A DNA stretch of 64,000 nt from Ophiobolus disseminans (Eukaryota > Ascomycota > Dothideomycetes > Pleosporales > Phaeosphaeriaceae): the NCBI GenBank assembly GCA_010093685.1, contig MU006231.1, forward strand, positions 358,428-422,427, read 5' to 3'. The translations under genes were made by a program, and so were the position numbers. The notes beneath the pieces are model-generated. The model was given only the letters and a program-made list of their open reading frames with translations, was not told the DNA's origin and ran no database searches. This document shows, one piece after another, positions 1 to 13,110 of the stretch (positions are counted from its first letter, which is position 1; every line of letters begins with the position of its first letter).

Positions 1-1
1 C

Positions 2-2813
2 GGACAAAAGGCCCGGCTCACTCTCGCTCGAGCAGTATATGCACGAGCGGACGTGTACTTGCTTGACGATTGTTTGTCTGCAGTCGATCAGCATGTCGGC
101 AGGCATTTGATCGATAACGTGCTTGGTTCCAAAGGTCTATTGGCTGGCAAAACACGGATTCTCGCGACCAATTCGATTCCGGTCTTGATGGAAGCCGATA
201 TGATCATTCTCTTGCGCGACAAGAAGATACTTGAGAGAGGCAATTATGATCAGCTGATGGCGATGAAGGGCGAGATCGCTCAGCTTATCAAAACGTCACA
301 GAACGAAGATCAAAGCGAGGGCGACAGCAAGACGTCTGATAGTATCATGAGTGATGAAGAGTCGACAATTTATGGCGGAAGCCCGGTTGAAGACGACGAA
401 GAAGATCAGGCGGAAGCTGAGGCCGCTCAGGAGAATGCTACTCATCTTGCACCGCTCAAGCCTGGAGGTGGAACGGCCCGCAAATACAGTTCTAACACCC
501 TCCGTCGGGCCAGCACAGCAAGCTTCAAGGGCCCCCGCGGCAAGCTCACAGATGAGGAAGGCGGCCTAAAGAGCAAGCAGGCGAAAGAGTTCTCCGAGCA
601 AGGCAAGGTCAAGTGGTCAGTTTATGGTGAATATGCAAAGACCAGCAATCTCATAGCCGTCGCAATCTATCTGCTTCTCCTGGTGGGAGCGCAAACAGGA
701 TCTATTGGTAAGTGAACCGTTATTGGCCCGTCATTCCATCGCCTGTAAGACGCTGTCGCTAACGCCATGCAGGTGCAAGTGTCTGGCTCAAACATTGGTC
801 GGAGATCAATCAGCGATATGGCGGGAACCCGAACGTGGGCAAGTATATCGGCATCTACTTCGCTTTTGGCGTAGGATCTGCTGCCCTTGTCGTCGTGCAA
901 ACATTGATTCTCTGGATCTTCTGCTCTATAGAGGTACGTATCTGCATCGCTCAGACGATCATGCATGCTGCGTCAAGGGTCCGCATCGACTAATGCTGCC
1001 TCAGGCCAGTCGAAAACTACACGAGCGGATGGCCTTCGCGATCTTCCGTTCGCCAATGAGCTTCTTTGAAACCACACCCGCTGGACGCATCCTCAATCGC
1101 TTCTCAAGGTATGTTCTAACACCATGATTCCAGGATTATTCCTCGCGGTCTAACCCACGGTTACCGATGAGCATCACACGCAGTCGCCATCATGATCCAT
1201 TTTGCTGCTAGTGCGAGATGAACTATTCACTAATCTAACTCGGCAGTGACATTTACCGAGTCGATGAAGTATTAGCGTAAGTGATCCTGATGGCATGCAC
1301 GGCTAAGAAATGACTGACGTATGTAGCCGAACGTTCAATATGCTCTTTGTCAATTCCGCCAGAGGTATGCAGTCTCCCGCGTTTCCCGTTGTGTGTCACA
1401 ACTGACTGACCAATTCAGCCGCGTTCACCCTGGTCGTCATCTCGGCGTCGACTCCTGTCTTTGTCGCACTCATTTTGCCGCTCGGCGCGCTCTACCTATA
1501 CATTCAGCGCTACTACCTACGTACATCACGCGAACTGAAGCGTCTCGACAGCGTCAGCCGTAGCCCCATATACGCGCATTTTCAGGAGTCGCTCAGTGGC
1601 ATGAGCACGATCCGCGCATACCACCAACAGAAGCGGTTCGAGATGGAGAATGAGTGGCGCGTTGATGCAAATTTGAGAGCTTACTACCCTTCCATCAGTG
1701 CGAACCGATGGCTTGCAGTTCGTCTCGAGTTCATTGGCTCGGTCATCATCTTGGCCTCTGCAGGGTTCGCCATAATTTCTGTGGCCAGCCACAGCGGCCT
1801 ATCTGCCGGCATGGTGGGTCTATCGATGTCATACGCGCTCCAGATTACCCAGAGCCTCAACTGGATCGTCAGGCAGACGGTCGAGGTGGAGACGAATATT
1901 GTTTCCGTGGAGCGTGTTTTGGAATATGCGGCTCTCCCAAGCGAAGCACCTGAGATCATCTCCAAGAATAGGCCACCGATCAGCTGGCCGTCTCAGGGTG
2001 CACTGGCATTCAACAACTACAGCACCAGGTATCGACCTGGTCTCGACCTGGTGCTGAAGAACATCAATCTGCAGATCAAGCCTAACGAGAAAATTGGCGT
2101 TGTGGGTCGTACAGGTGCAGGTAAAAGTTCACTTACTCTAGCGTTGTTCCGTATCATCGAGGCCGCGGAAGGCTCCGTAAGCATCGACAATCTGAATACA
2201 AGCACCATTGGACTGCTAGATCTCCGGAGGCGCCTGGCCATCATTCCGCAAGATGCCGCCTTATTCGAAGGAGCCGTGCGAGACAATCTCGACCCAGGTC
2301 ATGTCCACGACGACACAGAACTGTGGAGCGTCCTGGGTGCGTTAACCGCTTCTCATTGTACTCGCGCTTCTTACTGACTCGCTGGCAGAGCACGCGCGTC
2401 TAAAAGATCACATTGCAGGCATGCCGGGCAAATTAGACGCACACATCAACGAAGGCGGCTCTAACCTCAGCGCCGGTCAGCGTCAACTCATCTCTTTAGC
2501 GCGGGCCTTGCTTGCGCCTTCCAACATCCTTGTTTTAGATGAAGCCACTGCCGCCGTTGACGTGGAGACAGATGCCATGTTGCAAACAACACTGCGCAGC
2601 AGTATGTTCAAGAACAAGACTATCATTACGATTGCCCATCGCATCAACACAATCCTGGACTCAGATCGCATCATCGTGCTTGACAAGGGCAGAGTTGCCG
2701 AATTCGAAAGTCCAGCAGAGCTAGTCCGACGCAAGGGTTTGTTTTATGAACTAGTGCGAGAAGCGGGACTGCTGAACTCGCTGGACCTGAAGGATTTGAA
2801 CACGCAGTCGTAA
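2..2813 (+). CDS. ABC-C (MRP/YCF1-like) vacuolar transporter, 3' part
   Basis: The 5' end is cut by the window edge; reading starts just inside the ABC signature of nucleotide-binding domain 1 (GQKARL) and runs through its Walker B/D-loop (VYLLDDCLSAVD). An acidic, phosphosite-rich linker follows, then transmembrane domain 2 and nucleotide-binding domain 2 with Walker A (GRTGAGKSS), a variant signature NLSAGQ and Walker B (ILVLDEATAAVD). Exons by inspection: 2-707, 773-933, 1005-1108, 1247-1276, 1327-1364, 1419-2336, 2389-2813, giving 793 residues plus stop in one frame. The phrase ILATNSIPVLMEADM and the order of domains fit the fungal YCF1 group, which moves glutathione conjugates and metals into the vacuole. 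That substrate assignment is from family knowledge. Two exons are very short (30 and 38 nt). Confidence 0.9.
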
Positions 2814-5528
2814 GAACACCGTGTTGACTCGGGGTCGCCATAGAAAAGCAATAGACTGGATTTGTGGCGCTCGAATGATCAGCGACCTGACCAACCGGGG
2901 CATGCGGAACCCCATGCCCGCAAACGCCGCACAGGCGGTGGAAATAGACCGGAGGCGGTTTGTAACATCTTCGGTTACACACGCTCTATGACAAGATGAG
3001 GCTGGAGCGCCTGCGGGGAATATAGCATTGGTGGGAAAAAGCAAAATTGTATCATAAACGGTTTGGGCTGATCAGTTAAATTCATGCCCATTTGTACTCA
3101 AGTAGGATAGTCAACACCTCGGCAAAAGGGACACAATCCTTCAACATCGTCACTGAGTGAGACTGCTCGTAAGGATTTGGTCTCTAATGATGCACCAGCC
3201 TCGCAGCATCGCGCATGCCACGTAAACCCACGAACACCCATGGCAAAAACTCTCTCGTCAACAGACCAATAGAAGCTGAGCTCGACCGTTATCGGCACGA
3301 ACACACCAAAACATCCCCGCATCATTTAGCCACGCTGTTTGCTACGGTGAACCCTGATGCACATGCGCCCCCCTAGTGGCCGTGTCAAGCGAGCAAGGCG
3401 CCTGGCGCCTGGCGCCGTTTACATATGCTCCATGGGGGCCATTGCGCGAGTGTCGTTCCGTAGTGTACCAAACTTCGTGGCAAGACACCATACCCGTCGG
3501 TGTGCCGGTACGACCGCGGATGCGTGCTGCCTACCGCAAGAGTCATTACTATCGTACACAACGCAGCCAACAGTGTCAGTCGCGGAAAGCACAGGATGGC
3601 AGCAGGACACACACGAACGGTTTGCTGCACTGCACTTGCATGATTCGCGACGCGAGAAAACTGCATCAATCCGACATGCATGTGCCAGCCTTAGCGAGCG
3701 AGCGTGACGAAAGTTGGTCTTCGCACAGGACAAAAAATGACGAGCGCGGATGCATGTAGGCTGAAATCACTCGATTTCCCAGATTGATCGAAATCTCATC
3801 GTTCTTCGTCCGGAGACCCGGTTCGTGGTTGAGATTTCCGACGTGTGCGGGTATATCCAATTCGCCGCCGTTCGGCATCTGAGATTTGGATAGAGTTTAG
3901 CAGGCCTGTATGCTGGAGGATGGTTTGTGTGCTAGGATACCGCGGATTAGAGGGACGGAAATAGCCGTTGAGGGGATGTGCAGTATCGGGTACTTGGATG
4001 CTGGGGCCGGCGGGAGACAAGGCTGGTTGACTGCTGATATTGAGACCTGTCGTTGAGTTTGGTAGGGGTTACGACTGGATGGAGTGAGATGCCGGACCAT
4101 GTGGAGTAAGGTAGTTGTTTAGAGGTTCCAGAACGAGACGGGAGTGCAGTAGCGGTCGGTAAGAGGGTGGGCGACAGGGCATCCTGGTTGGTCTACGTCG
4201 GTGGTACAGACTCCAAAGGAGCTGCTGTTGGCCGGAGCATGTGTGTACGACTTCGCTCACTGGGTGTGTGTGGGGCTCATGGGATGCTGCTGCGTGGGGT
4301 CGTGCTGATGAAGTGTGTTGTTGTGTCATGTGGTTTATGCTGACGCTGGTTGAGCTGGAAGTCTGGTTTTCGTTCGCTTTCTATGTTATTATCTCGCAGG
4401 TGAGCTCTCCGAACACCTTTGGAGGATCACCGGGATCAGCGAGGGATGCAACGGCATTTGCAGTGCGCCATATGCGCCATATGCCAATCTCCTCACTAGC
4501 TTGTAGTCGGGCGTGGTAATCCATGCGGAGAACCACTTAGGCACGTTTGAATCCCTGTCTGTCATTTTCTCGTCGCAAGTTCAAACATCGAGTGCGAAGA
4601 GCGACCTTAAACGGGCAACTGCTGGCTGTCGGGGAAGGCGGCATGTCCAAAGGCCCCGGTCCGGACGCTTCAAGACCGTTCAGTCTCAACGGCTGTCTCA
4701 CGGTATCCTGCGTGGTGGAATATTGCTTGTCGTTTGCCCGTATACCTCGGGGTCCCTTGTCTTGCGGTTCACGGTAAGATGCCAGAGGGTAGACTTTGCA
4801 GTGCTGTACTGGTCGCCGCGGATCTGGATAGACAGATGCAATGACCATGGAGGGTCCCTTAAAAAGGTCGAAGCCCTTGTCAATAGAAGATAGGTCTATA
4901 CTGTTCATGACACCCTGACCATCGGTATCTCGTTCTTTGCTTCAAACCCTGCCTATATCACGGAAAGATTCGTTCGAGTGCGCAGACTCGGTCAGCGTGA
5001 AATCAGACGTTTTTTGTACCACCAACCCTCGTTTTCTCTCCAAGCATCTGCCGGCTAGTTGCTTTCGTCAATCTCGAACAGTGCTGGACTCGTGATCTGC
5101 TTCAAAACTGCCTTCGCTTGACACGTTCCGACACTCCCAATTGTCTCCTCATCGATCAACTCGAAATAATACGCTTCAACCTCTGCGGCACAGCACGAAC
5201 TTGCTTTTCCTAGTAGCTGGGATCTTTTTCTTTTCAGGTAAGCTCGGCCAACTACTGACCTCAAGCGAAGCGAGTCTTACCGGAAGACAACCCTCATGTG
5301 TTCTAGGGCATGCATCGGCGAATGATACCCTACTTATACCATTCTATGCATTATACGTTCCATCAGCGATGGCACACCGATGTGAGGGATGAACAATGCT
5401 AACCGAGACTAGGACGGCTGACTTTGATCGTGAGCTATTTGCAGTACCACTATATGTCCCACGCTGCATAGAAACGTCATCTCTCAGCAGTTCGTCGCGC
5501 ATCCACACCCTTAGCTGCAGCTTCTCCA
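2814..5528. other. 2.7 kb intergenic stretch without a supported gene
   Basis: Only short overlapping ORFs on both strands, none with recognisable motifs or splice-consistent extensions. It holds the 3' region of the transporter and the presumed promoter and leader of the next gene. A small GC-palindromic tandem (three GGCGCC copies spaced by T) lies near 3401-3418, and a pyrimidine-rich run sits near 5225-5236. Confidence 0.6.
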
Positions 5529-7810
5529 ATGGCGAGACTCCGGGACGCAGATATGAACCAGAAGGCGATGCAGCGCCAATGGAAGTTGGACAACTTCAGC
5601 GATCAAGGCAACGAGAAGCATGATGATGATCGGGCTCCAAACTCAGGATTCCGAGATGCTGCTGCAGGTACTGTGGTAAGTACAAAGTTTGGTGTTCAAG
5701 CGTCGTTAGTTTTGGCGATAGCCCCCGGCCGGCTCCCGTAGCGGCCGTTCATCCCCAACCCAGAATTTCGGAACAGTGCCTGTCCTTGTCGGCATAATGA
5801 CTGACATATGATCCAAACAGACTAAACCACCAGCCATTGTACCAACCACCAAACCATACGAAGACAACAACGATGACGAAGCGATCCCGACGCCGATCAA
5901 TGCAACACTTGAAGTACAACAATGCACCATCACAACAAGTGATGGCCGAAGTGCTATCATACCCATCGTTGGTTTCGAACATCTGTTCAGGGCGCGGCAG
6001 AGCGATCACGGAACACCTAGTTGCAGTTATGCGCTTCAACCACGCAGTCGCCAAGAACTTGCCCACATCCCAGGTACGCAATATTGCCGTGCACCAACAA
6101 TGGCAACTAATCAGTGCAGGGCCGAATCAACGCCCGGCTCGCAACGGTGAGAGCCGACCACCACACAGGACTTCGAGTGGTCTCAACGTCCGATCCAGGA
6201 GGAGATGCGCGCCAGAGCCGGCCAATGGCAAGGCTGTTAAGAAAAGACGTCGTGGATCTATTGCCCAGACACGACCACAGCCTCGGACAGCCCGAAACAC
6301 TGATGATGATGAACAGAACGAGCAAGACGAAATGGAGGTAGCTACCGAGACATCGTACAGCTTCCGAATGGGCGACATCGAAGGCATGAAGAGGTTTTTC
6401 AAACGTCGCATCGACGAGCTTACCATGAAGCCTGTGCGAGGGATGGTGACCACGTGGATAAAGCAGCTAGAACCCAGACGCCAGGGCCTTCACGGACCAT
6501 ACCACCGACAGCTTCCTTCCGCAATGCCAAAGGATGCTACTCCGCCCTGGTGGCCGCACGACGTCCGATACCTTGAGCCAGCGCACCTTGGCAAGGAGGG
6601 TAAGTGAAACATCCGTCCTGATCGTTTCCTCGCTTACGTCCATACAGATCTTAAAAAATTGGCCGTGGAGCTCATGCTCCAACATCGGGGCTGTGCTATC
6701 GACGTCATCAAACGACAGTACCCCAGGGGCTGGACGGAGAAGATTCGATCGGTCGCTCAATACGCCGTCGAGAATACGCCCGAGGAACACTTCTCCTCAT
6801 CTAAGAATATTCTCTTTAGCAGGTCGATGAAAAAGCGAGCGTTGAACAGCATCTTGCCAAGCGTGTTTGAGATCTCGCAGAGCTACGAGGATTATGTTCA
6901 GCAGCACGCGCTTTGGAACTACGCCGAGAAAGACAAACTCCCACAGGGCAAGACCGTGACGTGGCAGCACGTCCCGAGGCCCCCGAAACAGATATCCCAG
7001 CAGAGACGAGTTCGCGCCAGGACAGCTTCACAAGCACCTCGGGATGAGTCGGACGTCTACGCCCACGACGCGACATCCGGGTACGACACGGAACCTGATG
7101 ACACCATGGAGGGGCTGGTGCTGTCTCCTCAGCCAGAAGTAAAGGTGGCTCTCACGGAGTCTCCCCCTACATTCAAGGTGTCCACACCAGTACCTGCCGC
7201 GGCAGTACCGTCTATCGAGACAGCCCAGCCAGCCGTCCGCATGCAGTTGACCCCCTGCTCTTCTTTCGACCAGTCATTCAAGGTTTCCACCCCAGTGCCT
7301 GCCGTGACAGTGCCCTCCATCGAGACAGCTCAGCCAGCTGTTCGAACGACACCCTGTTCCTCGTTTGGCCAGTCGGCATCGGAGTCATCTTTTGGCGACT
7401 CGGTAAACTATCTCGACCTTGACGAAGATGTCAAGGGAAGTAGTTCAGCCTCACTCCATCGCCAGGAGCCGCAAGCCAATTGCTTCGATCAAGCCCTGCA
7501 CGACACCAATACTGGCTATATGCTCGATCCTTTTCGTCAAAACTCCCATTTCATGCCATACTCGGCATCAAGTTACATCGATCCTAGAGAGTTCTCGTTG
7601 TATCACAATAACTACCCAATTGCAACGGGTGCTCCACCCTTAGGGTCATCCATGGCACCGAGCAATGTGATGTATGAGTTTGCACCGGATGGATCTTTCG
7701 TGCCCGCAAACGGAATGGCGTCCTTTGATGGACTTCCCAACTTTGGCAGCGCAGCCATGCAGCAGCAGTTCGGCGGATCTCATATGACGTCGAGGATGTC
7801 GAGGCAGTAA
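5529..7810 (+). CDS. YDR124W/DUF2841-type helical-bundle protein
   Basis: Four exons (5529-5675, 5821-6073, 6120-6599, 6648-7810) give 680 residues. The centre, spanning the exon 3/4 junction, carries the hallmarks of the fungal DUF2841 family (Pfam PF11001, yeast YDR124W): a FRMGDIEGMKRFFKRR helix, the phrase TTWIKQLEPRRQ, the tryptophan-rich TPPWWP motif, then EPAHLGKE and a helical segment ending in YPRGWTEK. A basic stretch (KAVKKRRRGS) just before the domain looks like a nuclear localisation signal. The C-terminal third is low-complexity Pro/Ser/Gln with a 35-residue direct repeat. The family has no settled biochemical function; members occur in yeasts and moulds, including a hrmA-associated cluster in Aspergillus. 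The start chosen is the first ATG giving continuous splicing; exon 1 is the least certain part. Confidence 0.85.
7172..7375 (+). repeat. In-frame tandem repeat of about 105 bp in the DUF2841-type gene
   Basis: Two adjacent copies (7172-7276 and 7277-7375) encode FKVSTPVPA...PSIETAQPAVR...TPCSSF(D/G)QS. The second copy lacks two codons (MQL to T at the junction). Differences are mostly third-position changes, so the reading frame has been kept. Confidence 0.85.
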
Positions 7811-8708
7811 GATGCTTTCCACATGTCCAAGGTTGTCTTCACTGCCCACTACTTGTATCATCACCCCGTCCATCAATTTCCAACTAGTGCACTCTTGGAC
7901 ACGCCCTATTTTCCTTGTAACGTCTCACGAGCATCAACGAATCTCTTACACACACCTCTTCGCATTTGCTTATTCAATTTCTCTGTCCCGGCACCAGATG
8001 GGGTGTTGTACTCCATGCGGCTTGCTTCGGCATACTTGCCGGGACGTTTCGTCGCAGTTGTTGGCCTTTGCACTTCGCTTCGCTTCGCTTTCTGGCAGTC
8101 CGTCCACGCAATATACCCTTATGATGTTACGCCGCTCACGATTGTATTGCATTGGCGAGGGCATGGACACGCAGCATGTTACAGGCTGGGCCTAATGGTA
8201 TTGGGAGGCACTCTTGTTTCGGTTCTGTGCGAAAACAAAAAGGAAAGTGTATAAAAGGGTGGTGGTGTGGCGGGCATGGAGATGGTGGGACGATGAATGG
8301 GGGTACGAAAAAGCCGCATCATCAACAAAAAATATCTCGGTAGCTTACACGAATCTAACAATGATTCGACTAAGACTGTTTGTGGAATGTGATTTGGTTG
8401 TGGGCCGTGAAGGATGTCAGTGAAAGTGTGGTACTGCCACGCGAGAGAAACATTAGGCAAGTGCATCTGCCAAGGCGGGCGGACGCTAAGCTCGCGCTAG
8501 CGGCTCCCCGTTGATGCATCATTGCACTTGTCCGCGCAAGCTCAACTCTTTGTTCAACCACCGCAGCCGTCGTCGACTTCAGCCACCGACGCGGCCTGCA
8601 CCCTGTACTTTGCTTGCTGCTACAGTAACTAACCAGTCATCACTCCAGTTACTTTGCGCACAGCATTACCCCGGCGCATGCCCCCGTCCATCCAAGACAC
8701 GCGCGAAC
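7811..8708. other. Intergenic, 3' end of DUF2841-type gene and SAC3 promoter
   Basis: No supported gene. ORFs here overlap each other on both strands and show no domain or splice support. The last 150 bases before the SAC3 ATG are C-rich, as is usual for fungal leaders. Confidence 0.5.
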
Positions 8709-11700
8709 ATGTCGGCACGCGGTGGTAGAGGAGGCCCACGCAACGGCAACCACAACAACCACAACAACCGCGGCGGCCGAGCCCGAGCCCGAGATGGAAA
8801 CACCCCGCCCACGCAGCCCAGCGCTGACCGCGCGACGCAACCCGTCTACACTCGCGGCAACCACCGAGGCGCGAACCGAGGTGGAGCATCTCGAGGACCA
8901 GCCAGCACACCACGCGGCAGCACCAACACGGACACACGAGGAAGCACGCGCGGTCGAGGGAACCATGTCAGCGTGTAAGCACCGCATTCTTTGCAGCAAT
9001 TGGCGCACGCCATGTTAGACCTTCACCACAATGCGACCTAACCTAGCGACGGCTGCCAATTGCGCCGTTCGCGCTCGATACTGACCAGACCTGCCAGGCC
9101 TGCCCATGTCATGGCATTCGATCCCAGCGGTGGTGCGAACACGACCCCGTTTGCCCCAAAGGACTACGCCAAGCGCCTCGAGCATGTAAGCAATACGCTC
9201 CACGCACGGCGACAGCACCGCTGACACGGACAGATCAAAGCGCTGCGACCTCAGCTCCGCCAGCGCTTCATCAACGAAGGCCGCATGAACCCCGAAGGTC
9301 AGATGCGCCTCTGCGACTCGGTCAAGCTCTTTGGCCTGTGCACCGACATGTGCCCCGAGTACGAGCGCGTCCGCCGCATAGTAGAAGAAGACGTCAAGCC
9401 TCCGGAATGCGTATGTTGATCGCACGTTCGTCACCCGCCACACTAACGCGCTCTAGACACCCGAAACCCAGCACCTCCCGCGAAAGCAGCGCATCCCGGA
9501 CGAGCACCGCATGGTCAAGGCATACTCGCGGTCGGCAGCTGGCATGGATGTTGAGCTTGTCTCGGAGATACGTTCGCCGGCCACCTGTCTCAAGACCATC
9601 AATTACCTCATGTCACGTCTAGATGGAGACAGCTTCGACTTCCTCCACAGCTGGATTTGGGACCGTACACGATCGATACGCAAGGATCTCCGCACCCAGC
9701 GCATCCAGCAGCGATCCGACATCAACGTCCTCCTCCAGTGCCTCGAGCGCTGCGCCCGCTATCTCCTACTTGCTGCACACCAGATGGCCCGTACTAAGAA
9801 GGAAGACTACACACACCATCAGGACATCGAGCAGCTCAACGCCACCCTCATCTCGCTGCAGGAGCGCTATATCGACAACCGCCGGGTGGGCTATCCCTCC
9901 GAGAATGAGGCCGAGTTCTGGGCGTATCGCCTCATCCTGGCTCCGCTCTTCACCAACACGCTACTAGAAGACCAGTTTCAGAAACTGCCAAGCGATATTC
10001 GGAACAACCCTCGTGTGCTCACGGCCCTCGAGATCTTCCGATCGATGAAGTCCATCATCTTCACGAGCACCCCTTTCTACGTGCAATCCCAGGCGAATTG
10101 GAAGCGTTTCTGGGACCTGATCAAATCACCGAGCGTGTCATATCTCATGGCGTGCGCGGCCGAGATCTCGTTCCAACGTGTGCGCCACGTGGTGCTAGAT
10201 GGACTGTGGCGCACCTATCGGAAAGGCGCCCCGAGTAGACCACAGGTTGTCGACTCGTGGAAACCCGACATGCTACAGGATGTTATGGGCTTTGACACGG
10301 CCACCGAGGCTGTCAACTTCTGCGAAGCCTTCGGATTTCAGTTCAAGCTGAATACCCAAAACCAAACCTATCTCGATGTCACCGGAAAAGGTTTCGCTAA
10401 AATTAAGCTACCGATGGGGTCGGACGTGAAGCCTCAGGTGTTTTCGAATGGCATCGTAGAAGTGAAGCGCATGGACCGGGCGTTTTCGGCGATCGTTTCT
10501 GCCATGTCTGTCCGGGAGGCCCAGACCAGGGGGCTCATGATCAATTCAGTTGGTGGAACGAAAGACTCGGATTCGCTATTCGTCCCTGAGACTGCTACAA
10601 AGTCAACGAACCCGTTCTTGCCGTTTACGCAACCGAGTGGCACCGCGAGCGACACTTCCACGAACTCTTTCTTGCCTCAAACCACTTCCGCTCCAGCTGT
10701 TGGGCAACCAGCGAATCCCTTCATCACCGCCCATACCACGAAAGCATTCTCAGGCTTCAACCCAGTTGCTGCTCAGCCTGGCAGTTTTGATGCTGCTAAG
10801 AAACCTTTTGCGACCCCCGGACCTGCGAACACACCGTTTGCCAATATTGACACCTCGAACTTGTTTGGGACTACGCCTTCGTCGATACCGGTAACCTCTC
10901 CCACGAGCGCAGATAGTGTTACTTCCACCCCCCAAGTCAACCATTTCTTGCAGTTCAAGCCTGGCGCGCAACAACAACAACCTGCAGTCACGACCCCCGC
11001 CACACCTCCTGTCCCACAGAGTTTTCCTGGGTTCAATTTAGGCGCAGGCCAGTCCCAGCCTTCAAACGCTCCGTTTACCTTTACACCAGCGGGCTCGCCT
11101 GCACTACCAAAGGTCTCGTCGCAGGATGCAGAGAAGAAAAAAGCCGAAGAGGAGGAAAAGCGACAAAAGGCTGCAGCTGAGGCACTGGCGCAACAACAGC
11201 GCGTGCGCGAAGTGGAGGCGCAACGAGCCAAGGTAGAAGCAGAGCGGCAGCGTATACAGGCAGAACAACATCGTCAACGTCTGCAGCAGGAAGAGCGCGA
11301 TCGCATTGCTCGAGAAGCACGAGAAATTCAAGCACGGGAAGAGGCGGCACGGATGGCACGTCTACAGGTGAAGAATAGGGCTTGGGATACGCTTGCCAAT
11401 GACTGTATGTTTGACACCAACCAGGGTTTGATGATGCAATTCATCGAAAATTTGGTAGTCAACACGGCCAACGAGGTGGTCGAAACTGAAAAAGAGGCTA
11501 AGAGGAGGCAATTGTGGGAGAAGAAGAAGGCGTTGGCGAATGCTATGCATGAGCAGCGAATCTTGGGACTAAAGCGGCTGGTCATGGCAACTTGGATTGC
11601 GAAGATCGGAAAGAAGAAGCGGGTCGAGCAAGCTCGGGCTAGGCGGAGGCGGCTGAAGGAGCGCAAGGCTCAGATGGTAAATGGGGAGGACGCACCCTCG

Positions 11701-13110
11701 AGCATTCCTACACCAGCAGAATCGGAAACATCAGCGGCTCCTGTCAACGAAGAAGCTGTGTTCCAGAAGCCGCAAGCGCCAGCGAGCGCCCGACGAGCGA
11801 GGCGAACAGAGGAACGTCGCGTTGCCCGAAACCCACAACAGAACGGAAGCGTACAACCGGGAGAGTCAGCACAGCAGGTGGTGGTTCAGACGGTCCTCAC
11901 TCCAGTCAGCATGAACGGCAGTCAGACCTCGAGTCTTGGTTACTCTGAAGCCTATCAGAACTCTAATATTGCGACTGTTGATCGTACGGAGACGGACTAC
12001 TTCACACTTCGTGCGCAAGGCTTGGATCCGCACAAGTTCCGAAAGCGTAGTTTTGATTCGTCCTCAGGCGACAACTCGCCAGAGGTTGAGATCAAGCGTC
12101 CGCGAATCGCACCGCAAAACAACGATCACCCTCACCCACCGCCTCGAACAGCGACCGAAGCCATCGCTGTTCGCTTGCACGCCGTTCGGGAGTCTTTCAG
12201 GAAGTCCGGAGGATCGCCTCAGCCTCTCAATGGCGCGGTCTCCGTCAGTGGACAGGCATCGCCTAAGTCTAATAGGAAGTCACTGTTGGAGCAGGCCAAA
12301 CAAGCACTTGGTAAATCTACAGTGGCAAATGGTCCGTCTCCAAACTTGCAGCACGACTGGGGTAGGAGTGTGCCCAATCTGGGCTTCTCTACATCATCAG
12401 CTCGACAATCAGTTCTAGGCAACAGCACAACTGCGGCACTGACAGATGATCGCCCTGCGTACTGGGCCCGCAAGAGCCGATTTGTACCCCAACATCTATA
12501 TGGCCAGGGTCCGGAGGCAGTCCGCGCCTATCGGATGCAGTATGGCCTGAATTCGCCAGCCGGCTCACGTGCCAGCACTACCGAACCTTTGGCGATCTCT
12601 TCACCTATACCTGTACAGCAGTCTTACCAGCCCGAAAACGGCTACACGCAAGAGCACTATAGCGAGGAAGAGGTGAGCGACATTGAGGTCGTCGATGTCG
12701 ATGCCGAAGACGAGGACGAGGAGAGTGAGGTTACAGAGGAGGAGTACGAAGGAGACGAGGAGAGCGAGGAAGCCGATGAGGATGGCTATCCACCACCAAC
12801 ATATCAGGTGAATCGTCAGCAAGAGTACGAAGAGGACGACGATTCCGAAATGTCTGACAGTGGTTTAGACTATGCCGGCGGCCATCCGAACGGTCGATAT
12901 GGCGATTCTGCTGCTGAGGCTCTCAACGACTATGAGGCTTACACCGAAGATGGAAACGAGTACGACGAGGAAGACACGCTGCACCAGCACCACTTTTCTC
13001 AGCAACAGCAACATGCGCAACGCTTCCAGTACGGACAGCCAGCGCAACAGTCGCAGCAGCTCAAGAGCGTGGGCAACACCGAGGACGACGCGATCGAGCT
13101 CTCAGACTGA
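8709..13110 (+). CDS. SAC3: SAC3/GANP family mRNA-export factor (TREX-2 scaffold)
   Basis: Exons 8709-8974, 9098-9185, 9234-9410 and 9457-13110 give about 1,394 residues. An alternative acceptor at 9046 is also in frame and adds 17 residues. An RGG/Asn-rich N-terminus precedes the SAC3/GANP domain, recognised by LFGLCTDMCPEYER, RMVKAYSRSAAG, the leucine-rich TCLKTINYL and DFLHSWIWDRTRSIRKDLR. A region of FG/PF-like repeats follows, then a long charged coiled coil (about nt 11130-11370) and a CID-like segment, then a strongly acidic tail (about nt 12660-13100). In yeast Sac3 holds Thp1, Sus1 and Cdc31 at the nuclear pore and couples transcription to mRNA export. The length and domain order fit filamentous-fungal SAC3. 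Confidence is high for identity, moderate for the exon 2 acceptor. Confidence 0.93.

Noticed and set aside
3401..3418. GGCGCC tandem as a regulatory site
   Set aside because: Short GC palindrome with no positional relation to a gene start.
5055..5264. Minus-strand 69-codon ORF with a protein-like C-terminus (FELIDEETIGSVGTCQAK)
   Set aside because: No signal peptide, no credible upstream exon and no family match. It may be chance.
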